From Paenibacillus selenitireducens (GTDB lineage Bacteria > Bacillota > Bacilli > Paenibacillales > Paenibacillaceae), in the NCBI RefSeq assembly GCF_002021565.1, contig NZ_MSZX01000001.1, forward strand, positions 558,027-622,026: a stretch of 64,000 nucleotides of DNA, in the 5' to 3' direction. The translations under genes and the position numbers were made by a program. Of the stretch, positions 17,501 through 25,631 are shown piece after piece. The notes beneath the pieces are model-generated. The model saw only the letters and a program-made list of their open reading frames with translations, ran no database searches and was not told the origin of the DNA. The first letter of the stretch is position 1; each line of letters opens with the position of its first letter.

Positions 17501-19671
17501 CCATAACCGTCTTCACTCGTTGCTGTAATGATGGCTTCGCCTGCTGTACGTGGAGTAATCCAGCCTGCTTGATCAACACCTGCGACCTGCTCGTTTGAGG
17601 AACTCCACTTTACGCTTGTGCCCGAGCCAACAGCAGGTTCAACCACGGCTTGGACGTGTACATTCTCTGCCCCTGCCTCTAGCTCAAGACTGGAATGATC
17701 CAGTGTTACTTTCGATACTTTCATTTCCAACACCGATACGGTACCACTAACCTCATTCGCGACAAGCAGAAGCGGTCTGCCTGTTGGACTATCGGCTGCA
17801 GAGATAAACTCAAGTCCCTCTGGACCTGAATCCGACGAGATACCTGCCTGGAAATTTCTTGTGTTCGTATAATTCATGAACTGAGGCTGCATAGGGTTCG
17901 TCACGTCATAGGTCATGACACCGCCAATACGCTCAAGACCAACGAATGCAAGTGTCTTTTCCCCAACTTTTCCAACCGCAACATATTCGGGTTCAGGTCC
18001 TTTTTTCGCGCTGCGGCTATCCAGCTCGACCTTATCGTTGCTAGAGTTGAAATAATCAGGAAGGCGCTCTGCCGTTATTTCCTCAAAATCACTGCCGCTG
18101 TCATAAACAAGAGACATCTGATCCGCATTCCAGATGGAAAAAGAACGTGCTCCGTACATATAGAGCCCATCGGGTCCCATATCGCTTGCCACTTCGACCT
18201 TATCGTACTTCGTCCCTTTGTCGGCAAGAAACTTTGCTGCTTCGGAATCAGGATTCAGCTTGCCCTTCATATCCTTGATCTTGCTCTCATTCGTGCGTCC
18301 AGGCCAGGCTGTTGCATCTCCTTCGTTCGCACTTAATAGGTAGGTTTGTCCGTTTACCTCGTAGGTCGCAATGCCATCAGGCATGTACATCCCGTAGAAA
18401 GGAACTTGCTCCAAATGAATGCTGTTATCCTTTAGGAGATCAAGCTCGTTGCCCGGCTTGCTAAAGTCTTTATAGCCAAGTCCATGTACGCCTATTACTG
18501 ACTTCGAAGGAATATCAATAACAGCAATGGCATTGTTCTCTTGCATAGCAACATATGCCGTCTTCTCATCCTTGGATAAGGAGATGAATTCAGGCTCTAG
18601 ATCATATACGGCATCTGCTTTGCTGCCTGGCGCTGTAATCTGGCCTGCTGCATCCGACTTTCCACGAAGATGCACGAGATCATCGATAAGTTCAGGCTGA
18701 TTGAACTTCAGGTGGGTCACTTCGTTGGTCAGCGTGTCGACGATCGTTACGCTGCCTTCTGGATCAGGTGCATCTGGGGTGCGTGGCTCTCCTTCATCTG
18801 CGGTCATCATGTATCGTCCGTCAGAGGTGAATTTGATCATATCGGGCTGAATGCCTGCTTCATACGTGTGAAGTAGATTACCCTCATAATCCAACACGAC
18901 AATTTTCCCTGCCTTCGTAGGGTCTGCTTCCTGTACAGCAGCTGCGATACGATTTGTGGCTGTGTTGATATCTACACTCGTCAAATCGCCATACGTAAAG
19001 TCGCTTCCATTGACCAATGCTTCAACTTGAATCTGCTTGTCCCTCTGAAGCTCGCCGGACGTATGCAGCGTAACGATATCAAGACTTGCCGGCTTCGTTG
19101 CTCCATTGACCAAATAGAACTTTCCATTGTCTTTATTGTATTTGACAATCTCCGCTACGCCGCCATCTTTGTTCGAGGCTCCCACGGTATAATGTGCAAT
19201 CATTTCGACTTCAAGCTTATCTTCCCGCTTAGCCGCAGGGGCTTTATCCACTTTCAGTTTTACATGAGCGTTCGCCGTATGCATTGGATCGGCTGCATCA
19301 CGCACGATGAGCTCGACAGGATAAGGAACGTCAGCACCTTCTAACGGAATACCTGCAATTTCGCCTGTAGCGCTGTTCATCTCAAGTCCTATTGGCAAGC
19401 CCACAGCAGAATAGGTATATGGAGCTTGTCCGCCATAGACCTCCATCGTCACCGAATAATCGGAGCCTGCTGTAGCGTTCGGAAGCGTCAACGTAGAGAT
19501 TCCGAACTCCTCTGCAGCTAATGTCTTCTCTTGAATCGTTTGTTCAACGCTTATCCCTGGAGCAAGGCGCTCTCCTTCTGATGCAAATGCCATTCCGCTT
19601 GAGAAAAGGGAACCTAATGTCAATTCCATCGCCATCAGTAGTGCAAGTAATTGTTTACCTCTTTGATTCAA
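14587..19671 (-). CDS. Giant S-layer-anchored phosphatase: choice-of-anchor I domain + 5'-nucleotidase + SLH repeats
   Basis: A 1,694-residue secreted cell-wall protein. Domains in order: signal peptide (1-30); putative Ig domain (about 45-145); choice-of-anchor I/phytase-like propeller (about 155-655, DLEPEFISLSKDEKTAYV); Big_2-type Ig (about 655-735); metallophosphatase with HTNDTHAH (748-755), NHE (815-817) and GGHTH (955-959); 5'-nucleotidase C-terminal domain (about 1070-1215, NGGGIRASIDQGEITMGE); Gly/Ser linker (about 1250-1280); a mixed domain; and three SLH repeats (about 1510-1690) for wall attachment. The TTG start follows AGGAGG by 7 nt. It likely scavenges phosphate from extracellular nucleotides. 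A PhoP-like repeat lies upstream. The whole transcription unit is bracketed by direct repeats. Confidence 0.93.
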   Translation of the reverse strand: MNQRGKQLLALLMAMELTLGSLFSSGMAFASEGERLAPGISVEQTIQEKTLAAEEFGISTLTLPNATAGSDYSVTMEVYGGQAPYTYSAVGLPIGLEMNSATGEIAGIPLEGADVPYPVELIVRDAADPMHTANAHVKLKVDKAPAAKREDKLEVEMIAHYTVGASNKDGGVAEIVKYNKDNGKFYLVNGATKPASLDIVTLHTSGELQRDKQIQVEALVNGSDFTYGDLTSVDINTATNRIAAAVQEADPTKAGKIVVLDYEGNLLHTYEAGIQPDMIKFTSDGRYMMTADEGEPRTPDAPDPEGSVTIVDTLTNEVTHLKFNQPELIDDLVHLRGKSDAAGQITAPGSKADAVYDLEPEFISLSKDEKTAYVAMQENNAIAVIDIPSKSVIGVHGLGYKDFSKPGNELDLLKDNSIHLEQVPFYGMYMPDGIATYEVNGQTYLLSANEGDATAWPGRTNESKIKDMKGKLNPDSEAAKFLADKGTKYDKVEVASDMGPDGLYMYGARSFSIWNADQMSLVYDSGSDFEEITAERLPDYFNSSNDKVELDSRSAKKGPEPEYVAVGKVGEKTLAFVGLERIGGVMTYDVTNPMQPQFMNYTNTRNFQAGISSDSGPEGLEFISAADSPTGRPLLLVANEVSGTVSVLEMKVSKVTLDHSSLELEAGAENVHVQAVVEPAVGSGTSVKWSSSNEQVAGVDQAGWITPRTAGEAIITATSEDGYGLAQVKVTVTDDGAGEKPWKLTVMHTNDTHAHLGDVARRVSLVNQVRSEGGNQLLLDAGDVFSGDLYFTKWLGLADLAFMNMMGYDAMTFGNHEFDQGTKVLADFVSKAHFPLISSNVDVSKDRHLFPLMKDATTIRTQDPKSTEQAGIYPYVTLDVNGQKVGVFGLTTEDTAETSSPGKDVTFHNAVASAKETVKAMENEGLKIIIGVTHIGYARDKELAQAVEGIDLIVGGHTHTTLNAPEIVVDREHNTPTVIVQANEWGKFLGRVDLAFDSNGVVLTEQVNGRLVPVDAKVEEDPQAKALLDPYKQELQEMMNEVVGVSSIVLDGERKNVRSKETNLGNLIAEGMLAKAKELKQADIALMNGGGIRASIDQGEITMGELRTVMPFGNTLFVLDVTGKQLKEGLENGISGAKLADLPGKFPQVAGMTFKWDPNQPAGERVYDIQIKKGSSYVPLDLEATYRMATNSFVAKGGDGYRSFAEAIEQGHYNEDLGYPDYEIFIQHVARLGGTVSPMVDGRIKEQAKGQTGGDNGSGSGSGSGGGPGSSSGTTPTGSNGTSSALAHIITIDQLQLASLKNEAGEVIHQVTMKDEVLKKAINALSAKQQEVIIQAAQLEGHVEVILPAAILGLAADKNKDALLVVETNLASYRLPIDALPLAKLKQDGGLEKAKIVLSIKKAQQQVLDKLKSETDAWGAKLVGGVATAFTLSIAQDKNIQEIKDFDRRYVSRILPLPSEASSSAVTAVKVDEATGKFIFVPAVRTTLNGKPAWMLKHTGNGVFAMIQYTASFADLKGHWAKAEVESLASKWLVKGKSATNFAPNEAITRGEYTALLVRALGLAPSNEATKYVDVSARHTFAGEIAAAERLGMLDAAKETQFRPEASVTRAEIAVMTAQAIQAASQDATAKASLQSFKDASAVPTWAVDAMSQLVELHIVQGNQNGELVPNEAVTRAQAVLVMSRMLKELKFID

Positions 19672-19753
19672 GTCGATTCCTCCTACGTTTCATGTTCTAA
19701 TAAAGAGTGTAAGATGGAAATGTTTTCATAGGCTCAAAATGAATCGTTCCTTT

Positions 19754-19779
19754 TGTAAAATACATAAAGATTTTGTAAA
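19754..19779 (-). promoter_or_regulatory. Candidate PhoP box upstream of the phosphatase gene
   Basis: On the minus strand, TTTACA, TTTATG and TTTACA occur with start-to-start spacings of 11 and 9 nt, fitting the TT(A/C/T)A(C/T)A, N3-7 rule for Bacillus PhoP sites. It lies about 85-110 nt before the start of a secreted phosphatase. A Pho-regulon assignment is inference. Confidence 0.45.
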
Positions 19780-19788
19780 AGGGTGGAA

Positions 19789-19845
19789 CCTGCAAAACCG
19801 AGAGTGATGTATGGACTTGAATCGAGGACCTAAAGTATTTAGTAT
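19789..19845 (+). repeat. Direct repeat, right copy
   Basis: 57 nt matching 14400-14469 except for a 13-nt deletion after CCGAGAGT. Together the copies bracket 5.3 kb holding only the phosphatase gene with its promoter and terminator. Confidence 0.9.
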
Positions 19846-19912
19846 TAGTCCTAAGGCCGATACATTTCTATGAAATGCAATATCAATCTATCGAATTATG
19901 GGAGTGGTCAGG

Positions 19913-20746
19913 ATGTTGAAAGGGCTTACGCGGGCAGGTCTTGGAGAAGTCGGTACGGATGAAAGATTTATTCAACAAGCGGCAGCATATGGTTTTGATG
20001 CGGTAGATATCGATGCTTTTTCATTCATTGAACGTCATGGATTGGAAGAAGCGAAGGCGATTTTAGCGAAAAATAATGTTGTAATCGGGTCCATTGGGTT
20101 GTCTGTGGAATGGAGAGGTACGGAAGAAGTATTCCAGAACGGATTGCAGAAGCTGGCGCAAGAAGCCGCTGCAGCCGCTGCCTTGGGATGCACGAGCTGT
20201 TGTACATATATTCTTCCTTCTACGGATTACAAAGCTGCGCATTTCATGGCATTAGCGACAAGACGGCTTCGCCGATGCGCACAGATTTTAGGAGCCTATG
20301 GGGTTCGCCTTGGACTGGAGTTTGTAGGTCCGCACCATTTGCGTACGGCATGGGCAAATCCGTTTATTTGGACTCTACAAGAGACCTTGGATTGGATTGA
20401 TGCGATCGGTGAGCCGAATGTGGGGCTCTTATTCGATGCGTACCATTGGTATACGAACGGACTGAGCGTCGCGGATATTGAAGCTTTGGACGCGCATAAA
20501 ATCGTCCATGTCCATATCAATGATGCGCCGGATGTACCGGTAGAAGAAGCCATGGATGGCGAACGATTATTTCCGGGCGAGGGTGTTATTGATTTAGCGG
20601 GCTTCTTGCGCGGATTGCAACGTATTGGATACCAAGGAGTTGTCTCGCAAGAAATTCTGGCACCTGCCTCTACGGCGTCTTCAGAACAATTGCTCCAACG
20701 TTCAAAAGCAGGATTTGATGCGGTTTTCGCCGCAGCGGATCTATAA
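19913..20746 (+). CDS. Sugar phosphate isomerase/epimerase family protein (AP-endonuclease-2 TIM barrel)
   Basis: A 277-residue TIM-barrel protein of the IolE/hydroxypyruvate isomerase superfamily. Metal-site elements are visible: LGLEFVGPHHLR with the first Glu, LLFDAYHWY with Asp and His, IVHVHINDAPD, and the C-terminal SQEIL Glu. Members isomerise or epimerise sugars and inositol derivatives; the substrate here is unknown. ATG 19913 is chosen (GGGAG 8 nt upstream); ATG 19898 overlaps that site. It is a single gene ending at a terminator and stands right after the second direct repeat. Confidence 0.85.
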   Translation: MLKGLTRAGLGEVGTDERFIQQAAAYGFDAVDIDAFSFIERHGLEEAKAILAKNNVVIGSIGLSVEWRGTEEVFQNGLQKLAQEAAAAAALGCTSCCTYILPSTDYKAAHFMALATRRLRRCAQILGAYGVRLGLEFVGPHHLRTAWANPFIWTLQETLDWIDAIGEPNVGLLFDAYHWYTNGLSVADIEALDAHKIVHVHINDAPDVPVEEAMDGERLFPGEGVIDLAGFLRGLQRIGYQGVVSQEILAPASTASSEQLLQRSKAGFDAVFAAADL

Positions 20747-20757
20747 AGCAAAATGAG

Positions 20758-20802
20758 AGCTTTGTTGCAAGCGATGATCGTGCTTGCGGCGAAGCTTTTT
20801 TT
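20758..20802 (+). terminator. Intrinsic terminator
   Basis: AGCTTTGTTGCAAGC pairs with GCTTGCGGCGAAGCT (small internal bulge), followed by seven T. Confidence 0.88.
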
Positions 20803-20829
20803 AGATTGTGGCGATAGACATGCTATAAT
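20801..20829 (+). promoter_or_regulatory. Extended -10 promoter for the UvrC-like gene
   Basis: TGC directly precedes a consensus TATAAT at 20824-20829, an extended -10 site. The -35 region (20801-20806, TTAGAT) is weak, as is usual for this promoter type. Confidence 0.6.
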
Positions 20830-20875
20830 GGGCCTGAGCCATAAGGCTAATAACAGATGATAGGGGGCGCTAGAT

Positions 20876-21979
20876 ATGCTTCTCATGGATCAAGTACACA
20901 ACTTGCCCTCGACGCCAGGCGTTTATCTGATGAAAGATTCCCTAGGTTCTATCATTTATGTCGGCAAATCCAAACATCTGCGGGAGAGAGTGCAGTCTTA
21001 TTTTTATAACTCCAAATCGCATTCCCAGAAAGTCAAAAAGCTTGCAAGCCATATCAGAAGCCTGGATCACATCGTCACAGATACAGAGTTTGAGGCGTTC
21101 ATGCTGGAATGCAAGCTAATCCAGGAACTAAAGCCGATGTACAATAAGAAGATGAAAAACCCGCATGCCTATACTTATATCAAAATAAAAAGAAATGAAG
21201 GGCTGCACCGTATCGCAACAACCCATACGACGAGTGATGGGGACGACTGCTATTATTTCGGGCCCTATACCGCAAGCAAGTTTACGTTGGACAAGGCCAT
21301 TCAAGGGATTCAAGAGTGCTTTCGAATCGCCTGTAATCAGTCAAATACAACGAAGGGGGCTTGTCTGAACTATTCGTTAGGCTTGTGCTTAGGGATGTGT
21401 TTGGGTGGGGATGCCGTTCAGCAATACAATGACATCATCGCTCGATTCATCGCTCTGCTTGATGGGACGAATCGAAGTCTATTCGAAGAATTGGAGCAAA
21501 AAATGCTAGCGGCTGCAGAGCAATATGATTTTGAAACGGCTGCGAAATATAGGGACTATATCGAGACAGTTAACATCCTTATCAATAAAAAGAAAGTGTC
21601 AGAGTTCAGCAAAACAAATGAAAATCTTGTAATCCTTGAAAATTTAAACGAAGATACCGTAAAGCTCTTTCTCGTTAATAGAAATTCCATTATTTACCAC
21701 GAAAAACACAATGTTGATTCAGCAGGGATGGGCAGGTTGCAATCAAAGGTAAAAAGCTTGATTCTCGAATATTTCAAGCCAGAGAAAGCCCGATTATCGA
21801 ACGAAGTTAACCGCGATGAAATTGATCATGCGCAAATTATATATAGTTACGTGCAGGGCAGCGCATGCAGTTATATTCATATTCTTGAGGAATGGCTCGA
21901 GCTAGAGAACCAAGCCGAGTTAGGTGAAGCACTCAACGCCTTCTTGTGCCGTCCAGAGCAGAATCTGCAGGTAACCTGA
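20876..21979 (+). CDS. Short UvrC-like GIY-YIG nuclease with UVR motif
   Basis: 367 residues covering only the N-terminal half of UvrC (usually about 600). The GIY-YIG nuclease domain is at about 10-95 (TPGVYLMKDSLGSIIYVGKSK, with conserved R in LRERVQSYF). A Cys-containing region follows (ECFRIACNQ, CLNYSLGLCLGMC), then a UVR helical pair (about 200-240, ELEQKMLAAAEQYDFETAAKYRDYI) that in UvrC contacts UvrB. The RNase H-like and HhH domains for the 5' incision are missing. By analogy with E. coli Cho it may make a single 3' incision in repair, though Cho lacks this exact layout. The ATG follows AGGGGGC. It has its own promoter. Confidence 0.82.
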   Translation: MLLMDQVHNLPSTPGVYLMKDSLGSIIYVGKSKHLRERVQSYFYNSKSHSQKVKKLASHIRSLDHIVTDTEFEAFMLECKLIQELKPMYNKKMKNPHAYTYIKIKRNEGLHRIATTHTTSDGDDCYYFGPYTASKFTLDKAIQGIQECFRIACNQSNTTKGACLNYSLGLCLGMCLGGDAVQQYNDIIARFIALLDGTNRSLFEELEQKMLAAAEQYDFETAAKYRDYIETVNILINKKKVSEFSKTNENLVILENLNEDTVKLFLVNRNSIIYHEKHNVDSAGMGRLQSKVKSLILEYFKPEKARLSNEVNRDEIDHAQIIYSYVQGSACSYIHILEEWLELENQAELGEALNAFLCRPEQNLQVT

Positions 21980-22099
21980 GCGTCATTTTCGTTATGTTAG
22001 GAGATTCGCTAGAATGTTTAATCACAGTGTTTGTGGAAATAATCCGTCATATTGCATGATAAACCAGTAATCGAAAATCATAAGAATCGAGGGCATGGT

Positions 22100-22684
22100 A
22101 TGGTGAAAAAATCTGTGACTTATCCGGTATTGCATGTGTCAGATCAGTCGGCATGGGAGGAATGGTTAGAAGGCAATCATAAGGTTTCTACCGGTGTTCG
22201 CTTACAAATAGCGAAGAAGAATGCAGGTGGTTCCTCACCCAGCTATGAAGAGGCGTTAGAAGTCGCGTTATGTTACGGTTGGATTGACAGCCAGAAGGAG
22301 GCATGCGACGAAGTCTACTGGATTCAACGCTTCAGTCCGCGCGGACCGAAGAGTATCTGGTCGCAGGTGAATCGTGATAAAGCAGAGCGTTTACTGTCCG
22401 AAGGGAAAATGCAGGCTGCCGGCTTAGAAGCCGTTGAAGCGGCGAAACAAGATGGACGATGGGAAGCAGCCTATGCTCCACAGAGTAAAGCGACGATTCC
22501 TGAGGACTTACAAGCGGAGTTGAACCAAAATCCCAAAGCCAAAGCCTTCTTCGAAACATTGAATGGTACGAATCGGTATGCAATCCTATTTCGACTTCAG
22601 AGCGCCAAGAAACCGGAGACCCGGCATAAGCGTCTGCAACAGTTCGTGAGCATGTTGGAGCGGGGCGAGAAGATCTATCCGTAA
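22100..22684 (+). CDS. YdeI/OmpD-associated family protein
   Basis: A 194-residue cytoplasmic protein of the YdeI family. Recognisable segments are GVRLQIAKKNAG, SYEEALEVALCYGWIDSQ, FSPRGPKSIWSQVNRDKAERLL and the C-terminal SAKKPETRHKRLQQFVSMLERGEKIYP. In Bacillus, YdeI-type proteins have been linked to resistance to cationic peptides, but the biochemical role is unknown. ATG 22100 is preferred over 22052 because CGAGGG precedes it and family homology begins there. It is followed after 33 nt by the AAA ATPase gene on the same strand. Confidence 0.85.
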   Translation: MVKKSVTYPVLHVSDQSAWEEWLEGNHKVSTGVRLQIAKKNAGGSSPSYEEALEVALCYGWIDSQKEACDEVYWIQRFSPRGPKSIWSQVNRDKAERLLSEGKMQAAGLEAVEAAKQDGRWEAAYAPQSKATIPEDLQAELNQNPKAKAFFETLNGTNRYAILFRLQSAKKPETRHKRLQQFVSMLERGEKIYP

Positions 22685-22717
22685 CGAGTTAACAGCAGGA
22701 AGAGAGGAGGTTACGCA

Positions 22718-23437
22718 ATGTTTCTACGTGAAATGATGAAGCTTCATGATCGAATTACGACACCGAATCAATACCCATTTAATATTCCGTCGATCGTACA
22801 TTTGGATCGGCTAGCTTTCACACGTAACGTGACGTTTTTCGTCGGCGAGAATGGCTCAGGGAAATCTACCTTATTGGAAGCCATCGCTTATCAATGCGGA
22901 TTTAATACGGCAGGAGGCAGCCAGAACAATACGTATGAATTAGCGGATTCGGGAGCGCTGCTCGGGGACTATATTCGTTTATCGTGGATGCCCAAAATCA
23001 GGCAAGGATTCTTCTTGCGAGCGGAGTCTTTCTATCAATTTGCGGCCCATATCGATGAATTGGCGAAGGAAGATAGGCGAGCGTACGCGTCTTATGGCGG
23101 AAAATCACTACTTGCGCAGTCGCATGGCGAATCCTTCTTCTCGTTATTCCAGCATCGATTCGGTCAACGCGGTATTTATTTGTTGGATGAGCCGGAAGCC
23201 GCGTTGTCACCAGCGAAGCAGCTCGCTTTCTTAAGCATGATCCATGAACTTCAGAAGAGCGCACAGCTGATTATTGCAACGCATTCCCCCATTCTGTTAG
23301 GGTATCCGAATGCAGAGATCTATAGCTTTGACGCCAATCCTATCCAACACATCCGATTTGAAGACACGGATCACTATCAAGTGACCCGCAGATTCCTCGA
23401 GAATCGGAAGCAATATCTTAGAGAATTGCTAGACTAA
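22718..23437 (+). CDS. AAA-family ATPase (small SMC/ABC-like)
   Basis: A 239-residue ATPase with Walker A GENGSGKST (about residues 41-49) and Walker B YLLDEPEAALSP (about 153-164). A closing LIIATHSPILLGYPNAEIYSF follows. It has no membrane or transport domain, and the short middle insert lacks a long coiled coil, so it belongs with the small soluble AAA_21/AAA_23 proteins that are often annotated but functionally undefined. AGGAGG precedes the ATG. Its last codons overlap by 9 nt the 3' end of the convergent COG0523 gene. Confidence 0.85.
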   Translation: MFLREMMKLHDRITTPNQYPFNIPSIVHLDRLAFTRNVTFFVGENGSGKSTLLEAIAYQCGFNTAGGSQNNTYELADSGALLGDYIRLSWMPKIRQGFFLRAESFYQFAAHIDELAKEDRRAYASYGGKSLLAQSHGESFFSLFQHRFGQRGIYLLDEPEAALSPAKQLAFLSMIHELQKSAQLIIATHSPILLGYPNAEIYSFDANPIQHIRFEDTDHYQVTRRFLENRKQYLRELLD

Positions 23438-24451
23438 GGATGAAGGATACAGCTTGTTCCACGCCTGTTGGATGTCTTCGGTGGGAAGATCAATACCAAT
23501 GAAAACCAGGTAGGGATCTTTTACTGAGCTGGATGGTTCCCAATATACCCGTTTGCCTGCAAGCTGCATCAGATAGGTTTGTTGATGGGAGGGGATCGTG
23601 ATATACCCTTTGGCCCGCAGCAGTGATTTGTTCCACTGTCCGAGAAAACGCTCTACGGCTTCCTTTGTAAGTGAAGGATGGGGAGGGCATGCCAGACATA
23701 AAGTCGACAACCGGGTGTGCGAAGGTTGGGCGGTTGAAGGTACCCGCTTGGCTTCACTACGTTCCATCACGGCTTGTTTGCCAATATGAATAGTGCGTAT
23801 CCCAGGTGTTGCCATCGTATTCGAGGATTTTCTCTGTTCGTAAATTTCTTGAAGAAATGGGTTCACGTCCATCCGGCTGTGCGCAGTTGGAAGAATGCGT
23901 GCCTTTTCGTTATGCTTGCGTATCATGTTCTCGACCTTCAGAATTTGATGCTGAGGGGCAAGATCGGTCTTATTTAACACAATCAAATCAGCCACTTCCA
24001 TTTGCCGCCGCAACGTATACACGAGTTGTCGATCTGTTGCAAAGATGCTGTTGTAATCCAACGCATGTTCGGCATCTATCACCGTAATAATCTGCTGTAG
24101 TTCAAAGCTTCGAACTAATCCCGGTTCTGTCAAAGCATCGGTAATTTCCTCCGGATTCGCCACCCCAGTTAGTTCAATGAACACGATGCTCGGCTTTTGC
24201 TGAAGCAGCGTTTGCAGACTGCCTGCTAGCTCGTTTTTTTTGCTGCAGCACACACAGCCATCCAGAAGTTTCTGAATGCTGCCTGGGTGAAATCCTTCCA
24301 GAATATGTCCGTCCACATCTTGACGTCCCAACTCATTTATGAGGACCCCTGGCTGCATACCCAGCCGTTTAGTCTCTTGCAATAGCCGGAGGAGCAAGGT
24401 TGTTTTGCCACTGCCTAGAAACCCACTCAAGATCATCACTGGAATTTTCAT
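23429..24451 (-). CDS. COG0523 (CobW-like) GTPase, Zur-regulated metal chaperone candidate
   Basis: 340 residues. P-loop GFLGSGKTT lies near residues 9-17, the metal-binding CxCC motif (GCVCCSKK) near residue 66, FIELTGVANPEE switch, VLNKTDL for guanine, and a CobW C-terminal domain (about 245-340). COG0523 proteins deliver or insert metals. A Zur box between this gene and the divergent permease indicates zinc-starvation control. ATG 24451 is chosen because the GFLGSGKTT loop normally sits 8-10 residues from the start and GGAG precedes it; the frame is open to 24499. Unlike the copy at 26067, its central region has few His residues. Confidence 0.88.
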   Translation of the reverse strand: MKIPVMILSGFLGSGKTTLLLRLLQETKRLGMQPGVLINELGRQDVDGHILEGFHPGSIQKLLDGCVCCSKKNELAGSLQTLLQQKPSIVFIELTGVANPEEITDALTEPGLVRSFELQQIITVIDAEHALDYNSIFATDRQLVYTLRRQMEVADLIVLNKTDLAPQHQILKVENMIRKHNEKARILPTAHSRMDVNPFLQEIYEQRKSSNTMATPGIRTIHIGKQAVMERSEAKRVPSTAQPSHTRLSTLCLACPPHPSLTKEAVERFLGQWNKSLLRAKGYITIPSHQQTYLMQLAGKRVYWEPSSSVKDPYLVFIGIDLPTEDIQQAWNKLYPSSLV

Positions 24452-24559
24452 GTCATAAATTCTCCAATTCAATATTATATTAAAGCTAGATGCAGTCATA
24501 GGATGGAAGATTCATATCATACCTATGGTGCGAATCAGGCTTTATTTATGACTATGCTA

Positions 24560-24580
24560 AATTCGTAATAATTACGATTA
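24560..24580. promoter_or_regulatory. Zur box 1 (divergent COG0523 / permease)
   Basis: AATTCGTAAT-A-ATTACGATTA matches the Bacillus Zur consensus AAATCGTAAT-N-ATTACGATTT at 18 of 20 arm positions. It serves both divergent genes. Confidence 0.9.
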
Positions 24581-24652
24581 AAAAATGGGATTGAACGATG
24601 TTATCCTGTTTTGAATCTGGAATGACGTAGATAAAGAGGAGGGAGATCCACG

Positions 24653-25573
24653 TTGCTCGTTCCTGATTTCACGGTTTTGCAAGATTTTAAGACGATGTTA
24701 TTCAGCATCCTGCTGGACGCTATTCCTTTTATTCTACTAGGAGTCATCATGTCTTCGCTCATGCAGATGTTTATCTCGGAGGCCTGGATTCGGAAAATGA
24801 CACCGAAGAATCCATTGCTGGGCATACTGTTCGCCTTCTTACTGAGCTTGCTTTTTCCTGTCTGTGAGTGCGGTATGATCCCGGTGGTACGTCGATTGAT
24901 TGCTAAGGGAATGCCGCTATATATCGGTGTCGTGTTTATACTTGTAGGCCCCATCGTGAATCCGGTTGTTTTTGCAGCAACGTATACGGCATTTCGTTCT
25001 CAGCCTGAAATGGTCTATTCTCGAATGGGACTGGCACTATTCGTCGGCCTATGCATCGGATTATATGTCTATTATTTTGTGAGAAAGAATCCGATGAAAA
25101 ATAGCGCTGCGACCTTATATGCAACGACAAGTCCGGAAGTATCTCATACACATGTTCAAGGGAACAAATGGTTGTCTGTCATGGAGCATGCGGGTAGTGA
25201 ATTCTTTGATATGGGGAAGTATTTGATATTCGGTGCCGTCGTTACAGCTTCCATTCAAGCATTAGTTCCAAGAGATGAATTGCTTGCGATTGGACAAGGC
25301 GGAGCAAGTTCACATGTCTTTATGATGGGACTCGCATTCGTGCTTTCTCTATGCTCTACCTCAGATACTTTTGTGGCTTCGTCGTTTGCAGGCACGTTCT
25401 CAGCAGGATCGTTACTGACGTTCATGGTGTTCGGACCTATGCTCGATTTCAAAAGCACCTTGATGCTCTTATCGGTTTTCCGTTGGCGATTCGTGCTCAT
25501 ACTGGCATTGCTCATCATCCTGATTGTATTTGTGGGTGCCAATGTCATAGAACGGCATGTGTGGGGGATGTAG
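24653..25573 (+). CDS. Permease of the UPF0718/YcgR family, Zur-associated
   Basis: A 306-residue membrane protein with eight or so hydrophobic helices in two halves. Conserved PVCECGMIPVVRRLIAKGMP (near residues 72-91) and LCSTSDTFVASSF (about 235-247) are hallmarks of the YcgR/DUF318 permeases. It contains Cys residues in the first motif and a His pair in the central loop. In Bacillus, ycgR is paired with ycgQ, as here. The TTG start follows AGGAGGG. The Zur box upstream points to a zinc-starvation role, but the transported species is unknown. Confidence 0.86.
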   Translation: MLVPDFTVLQDFKTMLFSILLDAIPFILLGVIMSSLMQMFISEAWIRKMTPKNPLLGILFAFLLSLLFPVCECGMIPVVRRLIAKGMPLYIGVVFILVGPIVNPVVFAATYTAFRSQPEMVYSRMGLALFVGLCIGLYVYYFVRKNPMKNSAATLYATTSPEVSHTHVQGNKWLSVMEHAGSEFFDMGKYLIFGAVVTASIQALVPRDELLAIGQGGASSHVFMMGLAFVLSLCSTSDTFVASSFAGTFSAGSLLTFMVFGPMLDFKSTLMLLSVFRWRFVLILALLIILIVFVGANVIERHVWGM

Positions 25574-25631
25574 GCTGCTGTGGAAGAGGGATTTCTTCTG
25601 ATTTTGTAAGAAAGATGAGGTGTGTGTTCTC

